From positions 1 through 57,845 of the forward strand of contig CAKTIN010000003.1 of the NCBI GenBank assembly GCA_934565775.1: a DNA stretch of 57,845 bases, given 5' to 3'. Below the pieces are notes generated by a model, which did no database searches, had not been told where the DNA came from, and saw only the letters and a program-made list of their open reading frames with translations. The position numbers and the translations under genes were made by a program. Position 1 is the stretch's first letter; each line of letters starts with the position of its first letter. This DNA comes from an uncultured Oscillospiraceae bacterium (GTDB taxonomy: Bacteria; Bacillota; Clostridia; Oscillospirales; Oscillospiraceae). Positions 9,562 to 16,942 of the stretch are shown in pieces.

Positions 9562-10241
9562 GGCTCCTCCTCCACAATCACATAACCGGCCCCCTTCCGG
9601 GTGGCGATCAGCTCCGGCAGGCCCAGGGCGTCCAGCTTCTTCCGCAGGCGGGCGACATTGACGGTGAGGGTGTTTTCATCCACAAAGCTGTCCGTTTCCC
9701 AAAGACGCTGCATAAGCGCGTCCCGGCTGACGATCTGCCCCTTCCGCTCCAGAAGGGTGAGCAGGATCCGGTTCTCGTTTTTGGTCAGAGACAGGCGCTT
9801 CCCGTCATAGGCAAGGCTGGCCCCCTTGGGGTCCAGCACGGCCCCCCGGCACTCCAGTACCGGCTCCGGCGCGCCGAAGTCATAGCTGCGGCGGAGCAAC
9901 GCCTGGAGCTTGGCCAGGAGCACATTCATATCAAAGGGCTTCGCCACAAAATCATCCCCGCCCATGTTCATGGCAATGACGATGTTCATATTGTCCGAGG
10001 CGGATGAGAGAAAGAGAATGGGGACCTTTGAGCTCTTTCGGATCTCGCTGCACCAGTGATAGCCGTTGAAAAAGGGCAGGGAAATATCCAGCAGCACCAG
10101 ATGGGGCTGCTGGGCCCGGAAGGCGGCGTCCACATGGCGCAGATCCTCCGGGCAGACGACCTCGTAGCCCCACCGGGTAAGCTCCCGGGTCAGGACGGAG
10201 ACAATGGTGGGGTCGTCCTCCACCAGCATGAGCTTATACAT
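9558..10241 (-). CDS. OmpR-family response regulator, BceR-like (intact receiver)
   Basis: 227 residues. The ATG at 10241 is chosen over a longer frame because AAAGGAG lies 8 nt upstream and it begins MYKLMLVEDD. The receiver keeps the acidic residues (D9, D10), the phospho-acceptor D52 (LVLLDISLP) and K101 (FVAKPF). The C-terminal winged helix contains GQIVSRDALMQRLWE and TVNVARLRKKL. The gene starts 8 nt before the end of the preceding regulator gene and overlaps the kinase gene by 4 nt. It is the likely partner of the kinase and the likely activator of the ABC genes. Confidence 0.93.
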   Translation of the reverse strand: MYKLMLVEDDPTIVSVLTRELTRWGYEVVCPEDLRHVDAAFRAQQPHLVLLDISLPFFNGYHWCSEIRKSSKVPILFLSSASDNMNIVIAMNMGGDDFVAKPFDMNVLLAKLQALLRRSYDFGAPEPVLECRGAVLDPKGASLAYDGKRLSLTKNENRILLTLLERKGQIVSRDALMQRLWETDSFVDENTLTVNVARLRKKLDALGLPELIATRKGAGYVIVEEEP

Positions 10242-10920
10242 GGGGCGCTCCTTTCCGCAGCTCCGCCCGGTAGCCAATGCCCCGGACGGTCTGAATGGTA
10301 AAATCCGGATTATTCTGGAATTTGGACCGGAGGCGATTGATGTGCACGTCCACGGTCCGGGTCTCCGAGTCGCTGCTGTGCGGCCAGAATTCATCCATGA
10401 GCTGCACCCGGGTGAAGGTCTTTTCCGGGAAGGACAGGAGCTTGAAGAGCACCTGAAACTCCTTTTTGGGGAGAATGACCGCGCTATCCCCCCGAATCAC
10501 GGAAAGCTGGGCATAATAAAGCTGTGTCCTTCCGACCAGAAGCTCCTGGGACCGGGCGATACGGGCCCGGCGCAGGAGGGCCCGCAGGCGGCAGAGCAGC
10601 TCCGTTTCGTCCGGCGGCATCTGCATATAGTCGTCCACCCCCCGGCGGAAAGCCTCGTATAGGTCCTCTCGCTCACTGCTGGCGGAGACGGCGAGGACGG
10701 GGGTCTCGTCTCCGGCATCCCGCAGGGCGCTGAGAAAGCTCCACCCGTCCGCCCCGGGGGAGAGCTCCAACAAGATCAGATCCGCGTGCTGCTCCGCCAG
10801 GAGGGACAGAGCCTCCTCGCTGCTTTTGGCATACTGGGGATGATAACCGACCTCCTGCAAAAGGATCCTGGCTCTTTTTAAGCGGTCCGCCGCCTGGCCG
10901 ACCAGGAGAATCTGAAACAT
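10234..10920 (-). CDS. Second OmpR-family regulator with a degenerate receiver domain
   Basis: 228 residues. The C-terminal half is a normal winged-helix DNA-binding domain (KTFTRVQLMDEFWPHSSD, RTVDVHINRLRSKF, TIQTVRGIGYRAEL). The receiver fold is recognisable but its active site is lost: the acidic pair is Gly8-Gln9 (LLVGQAAD), the phospho-acceptor is Glu52 (LILLELSPG) and the conserved Lys position reads Gln100-Met101 (YMQMPPD). It probably acts without phosphorylation; the Glu could mimic phospho-Asp, but that is inference. It is the first gene of the module; RBS AGGGAGG 5 nt upstream. Confidence 0.9.
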   Translation of the reverse strand: MFQILLVGQAADRLKRARILLQEVGYHPQYAKSSEEALSLLAEQHADLILLELSPGADGWSFLSALRDAGDETPVLAVSASSEREDLYEAFRRGVDDYMQMPPDETELLCRLRALLRRARIARSQELLVGRTQLYYAQLSVIRGDSAVILPKKEFQVLFKLLSFPEKTFTRVQLMDEFWPHSSDSETRTVDVHINRLRSKFQNNPDFTIQTVRGIGYRAELRKGAPHV

Positions 10921-10962
10921 AGCTGCCTCCCTGCTCTTGACACACGATGGTTTTTCATGGAT

Positions 10963-10991
10963 AGAATACCCCTTTTCTCTGCCGCCGTCAA
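10963..10991 (-). promoter_or_regulatory. Promoter of the two-regulator/kinase operon
   Basis: On the minus strand, -35 TTGACG (10986-10991), a 17-bp spacer and -10 TATTCT (10963-10968), about 40 nt upstream of the first regulator's ATG. Confidence 0.65.
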
Positions 10992-11087
10992 GGCCCGGAG
11001 ACGAATTTGTTTATCTAAAATTTATATTTCTTCGCTATACTAGAACAAAAATGGAAAGTAGGCCCATTCGGGCCCGTGGGGAATGTG

Positions 11088-11579
11088 ATGAGAGAGTTCT
11101 TTCTGTGCCTGCTGTATTACGCCGCCATCGGCGTAGTGTCTCAGCTGGTGGGAACGGCCCTGCCCAGAGAATGGTTCCACCCCGAGAAATTTCCCTATCG
11201 CCCGTACCGCTGGGAAAAGGACGGCGCGATTTATCAGAAAATCGGCATTCAGCACTGGAAGGATCATGTGCCGGATATGAGCAAGCTGGACAAGCGCATG
11301 GTGCGCAAGGCGATCCCCATGCAGGCGGACAGCGCCCGGATCTATCGCCTGGTCCAGGAGACCTGCGTTGCGGAGACGGTGCACTGGCTGCTGTGTGTGG
11401 CGGGGCTATGGGGCCTGCGCCTGTTTGGGGGATGGCCCGGGGTCCTTCTGTGGCTGTTTTACGCCCTGTTCTTGAACGTTACGTTTATCCTAATCCAGCG
11501 GTACAACCGGCCCCGGCTGCTGCGTCTGTACCGCAGTCTGCAAAGAAGGGAGATGCGCAAAAAAGCGTGCGAGTCTTAA
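11088..11579 (+). CDS. CrtO-like glycolipid/carotenoid acyltransferase family membrane protein
   Basis: 163 residues. Hydrophobic N-terminus, a central EKDGAIYQKIGIQHWKDHVP block, ETCVAETVHWLL, then a membrane pair and LIQRYNRPRLLRLY near the end. These blocks match my memory of the glycosyl-4,4'-diaponeurosporenoate acyltransferase (CrtO) family of staphyloxanthin synthesis. No carotenoid genes are nearby. Instead it overlaps a diglyceride-type glycosyltransferase gene, so a role in acylating a membrane glycolipid is plausible but unproven. ATG 11088 was preferred over the upstream GTG at 11076. Confidence 0.7.
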   Translation: MREFFLCLLYYAAIGVVSQLVGTALPREWFHPEKFPYRPYRWEKDGAIYQKIGIQHWKDHVPDMSKLDKRMVRKAIPMQADSARIYRLVQETCVAETVHWLLCVAGLWGLRLFGGWPGVLLWLFYALFLNVTFILIQRYNRPRLLRLYRSLQRREMRKKACES

Positions 11580-12694
11580 TTTTGTCCTGCAACACCGGCG
11601 AGGGGCACAATTCTACCGCCCGGGCCATTGCGGAGGTTCTGAAGGACCGGGGGGATGACAGCTACATCATGGACGCGCTGTCTCTGTGGTCTCCGAAGGC
11701 GTCAAAATTCATCTGCAATTGGCACGTCCGCCTGTACCGGGACGCGCCGAAGCTCTTTAATGCGGGGTACCGCTTTTCCGAGAAGCAGCCTGCGGAGCCG
11801 GAGGGGGAGGGCATGATCTATGACCTTCTGGCCAAGGGCGCGGAGCCTCTGTATCGTATGATGCAGGAAAATCAATTTGACGCCGTGATCTGTGTCCATA
11901 TTTTTGCGGCCATGATGCTCACCGAGGTGCGCCGGCAATTTGGTGTGGAGCTCCCCACCGGCCTGGTGGCAACCGATTACACCTGCTCGCCCTGTGCGGA
12001 GCGCTGCATTGTGGACGCCTTCTTCATTCCGGATGAACGCCTGATCCCCGAATTTGTGCAGCGGGGGATCCCGGAGGAAAAGCTGGTGGTGACCGGCATT
12101 CCCGTGCGGCAGAGCTTCTTCCAGCCGAAGGACAGCCTGCTGGCCCGGCGGACTCTGGGCCTGCCGGAGGAGAAAAAGATCCTTCTGTGTATGTCCGGCA
12201 GCATGGGCGCGGGACCGGTGAAGAAAATTGTGAAGGAAACCGTGGCGCGCCTTCCGGAGAATGCCCTGGCGGTGTGTGTCTGCGGGAATAATACCAAGCT
12301 GTATGACAGCCTGTCGGAGCTGGGCTCCAGGGAGAGGCTGAAGGTTCTGGGGTATACCAAGCAGGTGCCGCTCTATATGGATGCGGCGGATTTGATGCTG
12401 ACAAAGCCCGGCGGCCTGTCCTCCACCGAGGCGGCGGCAAAGCGGCTGCCCCTGGTGCTGGCGGATTTTGTCGGCGGCTGCGAGGGAAGAAATCTGGAGT
12501 TCTTCTGCGGCAACGGCTTTGCCTGGACCGCGCAGGATCCGGAGGACCTGCCGGAGCTGGTCTGTAAGACCCTGGCAGATGAGGCCGCCCTGGGGGCGAT
12601 GTCCGCTGCGCTGGAGCAGAATTTCCGGCATAACGGCGCTGCGGAGATCTGCGCGTATGTGGCCCGGGCCGTGGAGGCGAAGAAAGGGAACTGA
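11567..12694 (+). CDS. MGDG synthase/UgtP-like family 28 glycosyltransferase
   Basis: 375 residues from GTG 11567, which overlaps the previous gene by 13 nt; AGAAGGGAG lies about 14 nt upstream. The protein begins VRVLILSCNTGEGHNSTARA, the MGDG-synthase N-terminal acceptor domain signature. The C-terminal sugar-nucleotide domain contains LLCMSGSMGAG, KVLGYTKQVPLYMDAADLML and TKPGGLSSTEAAAKRLPLV. Relatives transfer glucose or galactose to diacylglycerol at the inner membrane face, or belong to the MurG-like group. The donor sugar is unknown. A longer same-frame reading upstream of 11567 was rejected because it lies over the CrtO-like gene. Confidence 0.88.
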   Translation: MRVLILSCNTGEGHNSTARAIAEVLKDRGDDSYIMDALSLWSPKASKFICNWHVRLYRDAPKLFNAGYRFSEKQPAEPEGEGMIYDLLAKGAEPLYRMMQENQFDAVICVHIFAAMMLTEVRRQFGVELPTGLVATDYTCSPCAERCIVDAFFIPDERLIPEFVQRGIPEEKLVVTGIPVRQSFFQPKDSLLARRTLGLPEEKKILLCMSGSMGAGPVKKIVKETVARLPENALAVCVCGNNTKLYDSLSELGSRERLKVLGYTKQVPLYMDAADLMLTKPGGLSSTEAAAKRLPLVLADFVGGCEGRNLEFFCGNGFAWTAQDPEDLPELVCKTLADEAALGAMSAALEQNFRHNGAAEICAYVARAVEAKKGN

Positions 12695-12697
12695 GTG

Positions 12698-12730
12698 GTC
12701 CCCGCAGCGCAAGGCTGCGGGGACTTTTTT
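12698..12730 (+). terminator. Terminator after the glycosyltransferase
   Basis: Perfect 11-bp stem (12698-12708 with 12714-12724, loop GCAAG) followed by TTTTTT. Confidence 0.9.
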
Positions 12731-12772
12731 GCCAAATCCTGTGGTTTTTCTCTAGTAAATTGGAGAAAAATC

Positions 12773-12781
12773 TGCTATAAT
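12773..12781 (+). promoter_or_regulatory. Extended -10 promoter for the cob operon
   Basis: TGCTATAAT, an extended -10 element without a recognisable -35, 32 nt before the cobT start. I saw no cobalamin riboswitch B12-box in the short leader. Confidence 0.5.
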
Positions 12782-12812
12782 AGAAAGAAGAATTTCGTTC
12801 GAGGTAAGAGAA

Positions 12813-13913
12813 ATGACCCAGGAAGAGCTTCAATCGATTTGTGACGCGATCCCGGCGGCAGACGCCGGTGCGATGGACCTGGCACGCCGGCGGCAGGCTC
12901 AGCTGGCGAAGCCCCCCGGCAGCCTGGGGGCTTTGGAGGAGATTTCCATTCGCCTGGCGGGGATTACCGGCTGGGTACACAATCAAATGGATCGCTGCCG
13001 GGTGACTGTCCTGGCAGCGGATAACGGCATTGTGGCGGAGGGCGTATCCTCTGCCCCTCAGTCGGTCACACTGGCCCAGGCCATCAATATGACCCTGCAT
13101 AAAACGGGAATGTCCGTTTTGGCTGCCTGCTTTGAAAACGATGTGCAGGTGGTGGACGTGGGAATTGCGGCGCAGTACCATTGCCCGGCGATTCTGGACC
13201 GGCGAATCCGGCATGGTACGGAGAGTTTTCTGAAGGCTCCCGCCATGACTCGGCAGGAGACCCTGGACGCCATCGCTGTTGGCCTGTCTCTGGCGGCTCA
13301 GGCCAAGGCCGAGGGATATGACGCTATGGGCGCGGGGGAAATGGGCATCGGAAATACCACTACCTCCGCCGCAGTCCTGGCTGCGCTGACCGGCGCGGCG
13401 GTGGAACAGGTGACGGGGAGAGGCGGCGGCGTGACGGATGCCGCCTTTGCAAAGAAGAAGCAGGTCATTGCCCGGGGCCTTGCCCTCCACCGGCCGGATC
13501 CGGCCGATCCGGTGGACGTGCTGTCTAAGGTCGGCGGACTGGACCTTGCGGCGATGACCGGCGTGTTTCTGGGCTGCGCCCGGGAGCGGCTGCCCGCCGT
13601 GGTGGACGGCTTCATCTCTGTCGTGGCCGCTCTTTGTGCGGTGCGGCTGTGTCCCAGGGTGCGCGACGTTCTGTTTTTGTCTCATATCTCTTATGAGATT
13701 GGCTATTCCCTTGCCGCGAAGGAGCTGGCCCTTCAGCCGTTTTTGCAGCTGGGGATGCGTTTGGGCGAGGGGAGCGGCTGCCCGCTGGCCTTCCAGATTC
13801 TCAAGGGCGCCTGCGCCGTTATGAACCGGATGGCGACCTTCCAGGAGGCGGCCATTCAGGACGACTACCTGGAAGAAATCCGCAAGGGCGATCAATTTAC
13901 GGTGAAAACATGA
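12813..13913 (+). CDS. cobT: Nicotinate-nucleotide--dimethylbenzimidazole phosphoribosyltransferase CobT
   Basis: 366 residues, full family length. It activates the lower-ligand base of cobamides to the alpha-ribotide. Visible motifs are KPPGSLGALEEI near the N-terminus, VLAADNGIVAEGVS, GAGEMGIGNTTTSAAV and GMRLGEGSGCPLAF, where Glu319 corresponds to the catalytic base of characterised CobT. RBS GAGGTAAGAG. It is the first gene of a tight cobT-cobU-cobS-x-cobC operon, overlapping cobU by 4 nt. Confidence 0.96.
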   Translation: MTQEELQSICDAIPAADAGAMDLARRRQAQLAKPPGSLGALEEISIRLAGITGWVHNQMDRCRVTVLAADNGIVAEGVSSAPQSVTLAQAINMTLHKTGMSVLAACFENDVQVVDVGIAAQYHCPAILDRRIRHGTESFLKAPAMTRQETLDAIAVGLSLAAQAKAEGYDAMGAGEMGIGNTTTSAAVLAALTGAAVEQVTGRGGGVTDAAFAKKKQVIARGLALHRPDPADPVDVLSKVGGLDLAAMTGVFLGCARERLPAVVDGFISVVAALCAVRLCPRVRDVLFLSHISYEIGYSLAAKELALQPFLQLGMRLGEGSGCPLAFQILKGACAVMNRMATFQEAAIQDDYLEEIRKGDQFTVKT

Positions 13914-14443
13914 AGATTTTACTATGCGGCGGAAGTAAAAGCGGAAAGAGCTATCTGGGCCAGCGCCTGGCCAAGAAGCTGGCCGGGGACGGGCCTATGT
14001 ATTATCTGGCGACTATGATCCCCGGCGATTCCGAGGACTTGGCCCGGATTGACCGGCACAGAGAGGACCGGGCCGGTTGGGGCTTTGAGACGGTGGAGTG
14101 CGGCCGCGATCTGTTCCAGGCCCTGGAGCGGATGGACCGGGCGGGGACCGTGCTGCTGGACAGTGTGACGGCTCTTCTGGCCAACGAAATGTTCAGCGGC
14201 GGGGAGATGGACCGGAACGCCCCCTGGCGCACCTCCGAGGAGCTGCGCTGCCTGGGGCAGAGATGCCGGAACGTTATCTATATTGCGGACGACATTTTTT
14301 CCGACGCCGGTCGCTATGAGGAGACCACGGAGTTTTACCGCAGGGGATTGGCACAGGTGGACCGGATCCTGGCGGAGCAGTGCGACACGGTGGCAGAGCT
14401 GTGCAGTGGGATTCCCGTTTTGTTCAAGGGGGAGCTGCCATGA
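13910..14443 (+). CDS. cobU: Adenosylcobinamide kinase/guanylyltransferase CobU
   Basis: 177 residues. P-loop GGSKSGKS (7-14), YLATMIPGDSED, and the guanylylation motif RIDRHREDR with His50. LLDSVTALLANEMF follows. The C-terminal half departs from the usual family block: the VP-x-x-x-x-x-RxFRDxxG segment is replaced by ADDIFSDAGRYEETTEFYR. A separate short CobU-like protein two genes downstream carries that segment. It phosphorylates and then GMP-activates adenosylcobinamide. ATGA overlaps at both ends. Confidence 0.93.
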   Translation: MKILLCGGSKSGKSYLGQRLAKKLAGDGPMYYLATMIPGDSEDLARIDRHREDRAGWGFETVECGRDLFQALERMDRAGTVLLDSVTALLANEMFSGGEMDRNAPWRTSEELRCLGQRCRNVIYIADDIFSDAGRYEETTEFYRRGLAQVDRILAEQCDTVAELCSGIPVLFKGELP

Positions 14444-15180
14444 AGAAGTGGTTTGACGGATTCTGGATGAGTTGGGGGATGTTTTTAGCCATACCCTGCC
14501 CCTGTAAACACTGGAATGAGGAGGCACGGGGGCAGATGCTCTGCTGCCTGCCTCTGGTGGGCGGCGTAGTCGGCGGGCTTTGGGCGCTTGTATTCTGGGC
14601 CCTGCGCCGCTTTGGGGCGCCCTGGCCGCTGGGGGCGTTCCTGGCGGCGATCCTGCCCTGGCTGGTGACCGGCTTTCTTCACCTGGACGGATACATGGAT
14701 GTGTGCGACGCGATCCTGTCCCGGCGAGATCAGGCGACCCGGCAGAAAATTCTGAAGGACTCCCACTGCGGGGCCTTTGCGGTGATCTGCATGGTCCTTC
14801 TGGCCGGTGGGCAGTGGAGCGCCTTCCTTTCCTTGGAAGCCTGCCCGCTGCCGGCGCTGGGGCTGATCCCTGTTGTGACCCGGGGCTGTGCTGCTCTGGC
14901 GGTCCAGCTGCTGCGCCCTATGGGGACCAGCCAGTATGCGGCGATGAGCCGGGCCAGGGGTGGAAATCTGATCTTTCTGATCGTTCTGACTGCCGCTGCG
15001 GCGGCTGTACCTATTACTCTGTATGGCCGCAAAGGTCTGGCACCTTTGGCCGCTGGCTGCGGCTACTGGGCTGCCGTTTCCGGTGCAAAAAACAATCTGG
15101 GCGGTATGTCCGGGGATATTTCCGGCTTTGGGCTGACTCTGGGGGAGGCCCTTGGGGTGGCGATGCTGCTGATTCAATAA
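14440..15180 (+). CDS. cobS: Adenosylcobinamide-GDP ribazoletransferase CobS
   Basis: 246 residues, an integral membrane enzyme that joins adenosylcobinamide-GDP to alpha-ribazole. Starts at MKKWFDGFWMSWGMFLAIPC within the cobU stop overlap. The signature FLHLDGYMDVCDAI followed by LSRRDQATRQKILKDSHCGAF is the conserved CobS acidic and substrate region. Several hydrophobic spans follow. Standard length. Confidence 0.96.
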   Translation: MKKWFDGFWMSWGMFLAIPCPCKHWNEEARGQMLCCLPLVGGVVGGLWALVFWALRRFGAPWPLGAFLAAILPWLVTGFLHLDGYMDVCDAILSRRDQATRQKILKDSHCGAFAVICMVLLAGGQWSAFLSLEACPLPALGLIPVVTRGCAALAVQLLRPMGTSQYAAMSRARGGNLIFLIVLTAAAAAVPITLYGRKGLAPLAAGCGYWAAVSGAKNNLGGMSGDISGFGLTLGEALGVAMLLIQ

Positions 15181-15190
15181 GGAGGAAACC

Positions 15191-15568
15191 ATGGATTTAG
15201 TGGTTGGCGGGGCCTATCAGGGAAAGCTGCACTGGGCCATGAAGGAATACAACATTGCGCAGGAGGAGACCTTTGACTGCGCAGGGGGGATCTCTGCGGA
15301 TGAGCCCCAGCGATGCCTGTTCCATATGGAGGAATTTTGTTGGTGGTGCATTCGCTGCGGTCTGGACCCCATTGAGGAAATCCAGAAAAAGGAGCCCATG
15401 TGGCGGGACGCGGTGATCGTGTGCCGGGATATTGGGCAGGGCGTCGTGCCCATAGATCATGCCCAGCGAATCTGGCGGGAGGCCAACGGCAGAATGGTCT
15501 CCTGGCTGGCTGCCAGGGCGAATCGGGTGACCCGGGTGTTCTGCGGGCTGCCCCAGGTGCTGAAATGA
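15191..15568 (+). CDS. Short CobU-family paralogue lacking catalytic motifs
   Basis: 125 residues. The N-terminus LVVGGAYQGKL resembles a decayed P-loop. The tail VPIDHAQRIWREANGRMVSWLAARANRVTRVFCGLPQVLK region (nt 15448-15565) follows the canonical CobU C-terminal pattern, which the full-length CobU in this operon has lost. There is no HRxxR guanylylation motif. It lies between cobS and cobC, with RBS GGAGG, and overlaps cobC by 4 nt. It may complement CobU structurally or be a regulatory remnant; its activity is unknown. Confidence 0.8.
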   Translation: MDLVVGGAYQGKLHWAMKEYNIAQEETFDCAGGISADEPQRCLFHMEEFCWWCIRCGLDPIEEIQKKEPMWRDAVIVCRDIGQGVVPIDHAQRIWREANGRMVSWLAARANRVTRVFCGLPQVLK

Positions 15569-16140
15569 AGCTGCACCTGATTCGACACGGTATGACGGAG
15601 GGGAACCTCCGCCGCCTGTATTACGGAAGCGCCGACCTCCCCCTGCTGCCGGAGGGGGAAGAGGAGCTGCGCCAGCGCCGGGAAAAGGGCGGCTATCCCG
15701 CCGCGCCCCGGTACTACACCAGCGGAATGCTCCGCACGGAGCAGACCCTCCGCTGCCTGTACGGGGAGGTTCCCTTTACGCCGCTGCCGGGGATGCGGGA
15801 GACTAATTTCGGCATTTTTGAAATGAAAACCTATGAAGAAATCAAGGATTGGCCGGAATATCAGCACTGGATTGAGGATATTGCAAAGAACCCCATTCCG
15901 GGAGGAGAGAGCGCCCCGGAGGTCTATGCCCGGGCTGTTGCCGCGCTGAAGCCCCTGCTGGAGGCAGGGGAGGACGCGGTTGTGATTACCCATGGGGGCG
16001 TGATCAGCGGACTGATGGACCTGTGGTTTCCGGGGCCGGAAAAGAATTTCTACCGCTGGGCTCCGAAGCCGGGCACCGGCTATACCGTAACCTTTGCGGG
16101 GCAAACGCCCCGATCCTGGGAAAAGCTGCCAAAAGAATAA
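15565..16140 (+). CDS. cobC: Histidine phosphatase, probable alpha-ribazole phosphatase CobC
   Basis: 191 residues. Starts MKLHLIRHGMTEGN with the RHG phosphatase motif (His8). YTSGMLRTEQTL, MRETNFGIFE and VVITHGGVISGLM complete the histidine-phosphatase pattern. The operon position after cobT, cobU and cobS supports alpha-ribazole-5'-phosphate dephosphorylation; by fold alone it could be any phosphoglycerate-mutase-like enzyme. ATGA overlap with the preceding gene. Confidence 0.88.
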   Translation: MKLHLIRHGMTEGNLRRLYYGSADLPLLPEGEEELRQRREKGGYPAAPRYYTSGMLRTEQTLRCLYGEVPFTPLPGMRETNFGIFEMKTYEEIKDWPEYQHWIEDIAKNPIPGGESAPEVYARAVAALKPLLEAGEDAVVITHGGVISGLMDLWFPGPEKNFYRWAPKPGTGYTVTFAGQTPRSWEKLPKE

Positions 16141-16145
16141 AAGGA

Positions 16146-16170
16146 CGCCGGAGCGCATTGCGCTCCGGCG
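16146..16170. terminator. Hairpin between convergent cobC and tcdA
   Basis: Perfect 11-bp stem (16146-16156 with 16160-16170, loop ATT). The plus-strand U-tract is poor; an A-rich stretch upstream (AAAAGAATAAAAGG) gives a moderate T-run on the minus strand. Confidence 0.65.
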
Positions 16171-16176
16171 CTTGCA

Positions 16177-16890
16177 TTACAAACCTTCGGTCAGGTCCCG
16201 GATGATGGCCCCGGCCAGGGTCAGCCCGGCTACGGAGGGGACCCAGGATACGGAGGCGGGGACGGTCCTGCGGCCGGGAGGCGGGGCCTCCATGGCAATG
16301 GGGGTCAGCGGCTCCTCCGGGCTGAACACCACCTTATGGTGGCGAATGTCCCGGTTGCGCAGCTCCCGCCGGACCACCCGGGCCAGGCCGCAGCCGGTGG
16401 TCTTGGAAATGTCCGTCACCTGGAAGGCGGTGGGATCCAGCTTATTGCCGGTCCCCAGGGCGCTGATAATGGGGATGCCCCGTTCCTTTGCGGTCTGAAT
16501 GAGACTGAGCTTGCAGGAGACCAGGTCAATGCAATCGGCGATATAATCAAAGCCTAGGGAGAAGAAGTCCTCCTTGACCTCCTCGTTATACAGCCGAACC
16601 ATGGGGTTCACCCGGCATTCCGGGTTAATATCCAGCACCCGCCGGGCCATGACCTCCGCCTTGGGCTGGCCCAGGGTGGAGTGCAGGGCGCAGAGCTGGC
16701 GATTCAGATTGCTCAGCCCCACCGTGTCGTTATCGACCAGGGTCAGCGCGCCGACGCCGGCCCGGGCCAGCGCCTCGGCCACATAGCTGCCCACGCCGCC
16801 GATCCCGAAAACGGCCACATGACTGGCCTTCAGCTTTTCCAGAGCCCCGGAACCAAGGGCCATTTCTTCACGAATAAAGGGATTTTCCAT
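16177..16890 (-). CDS. tcdA: tRNA threonylcarbamoyladenosine dehydratase (TcdA/CsdL, ThiF-like E1 superfamily)
   Basis: 237 residues from ATG 16890, which has AGGAG 6 nt upstream. Contains VFGIGGVGSYVAEALARAG (nucleotide-binding Rossmann loop), LVDNDTVGLSNLNRQ and QPKAEVMARRVLDINP, the TcdA/ThiF adenylation core. ISALGTGNKLDPTAFQVTDI and HKVVFSPEEP are typical of TcdA rather than of ubiquitin-like activators. The enzyme cyclises the t6A modification at position 37 of ANN-decoding tRNAs. Confidence 0.92.
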   Translation of the reverse strand: MENPFIREEMALGSGALEKLKASHVAVFGIGGVGSYVAEALARAGVGALTLVDNDTVGLSNLNRQLCALHSTLGQPKAEVMARRVLDINPECRVNPMVRLYNEEVKEDFFSLGFDYIADCIDLVSCKLSLIQTAKERGIPIISALGTGNKLDPTAFQVTDISKTTGCGLARVVRRELRNRDIRHHKVVFSPEEPLTPIAMEAPPPGRRTVPASVSWVPSVAGLTLAGAIIRDLTEGL

Positions 16891-16900
16891 AAAAACTCCT

Positions 16901-16930
16901 AGAAAACAGGGCCGCATTTGCGGCCCTGTT
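16901..16930 (-). terminator. Terminator of the PrsA-like gene
   Basis: 11-bp perfect stem (16905-16915 with 16920-16930, loop ATTT). Reading the minus strand it is followed by TTTTCT just before the TcdA ribosome binding site. Confidence 0.8.
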
Positions 16931-16942
16931 GTTGTGGTGGAT

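Noticed and set aside
10937..12694. 585-residue version of the MGDG-synthase-like protein
   Set aside because: The upstream 210 residues overlap the CrtO-like gene in another frame and show no domain; GTG 11567 gives the family-length protein.
12731..12812. Cobalamin riboswitch upstream of cobT
   Set aside because: The gap is too short and lacks a B12-box-like sequence.
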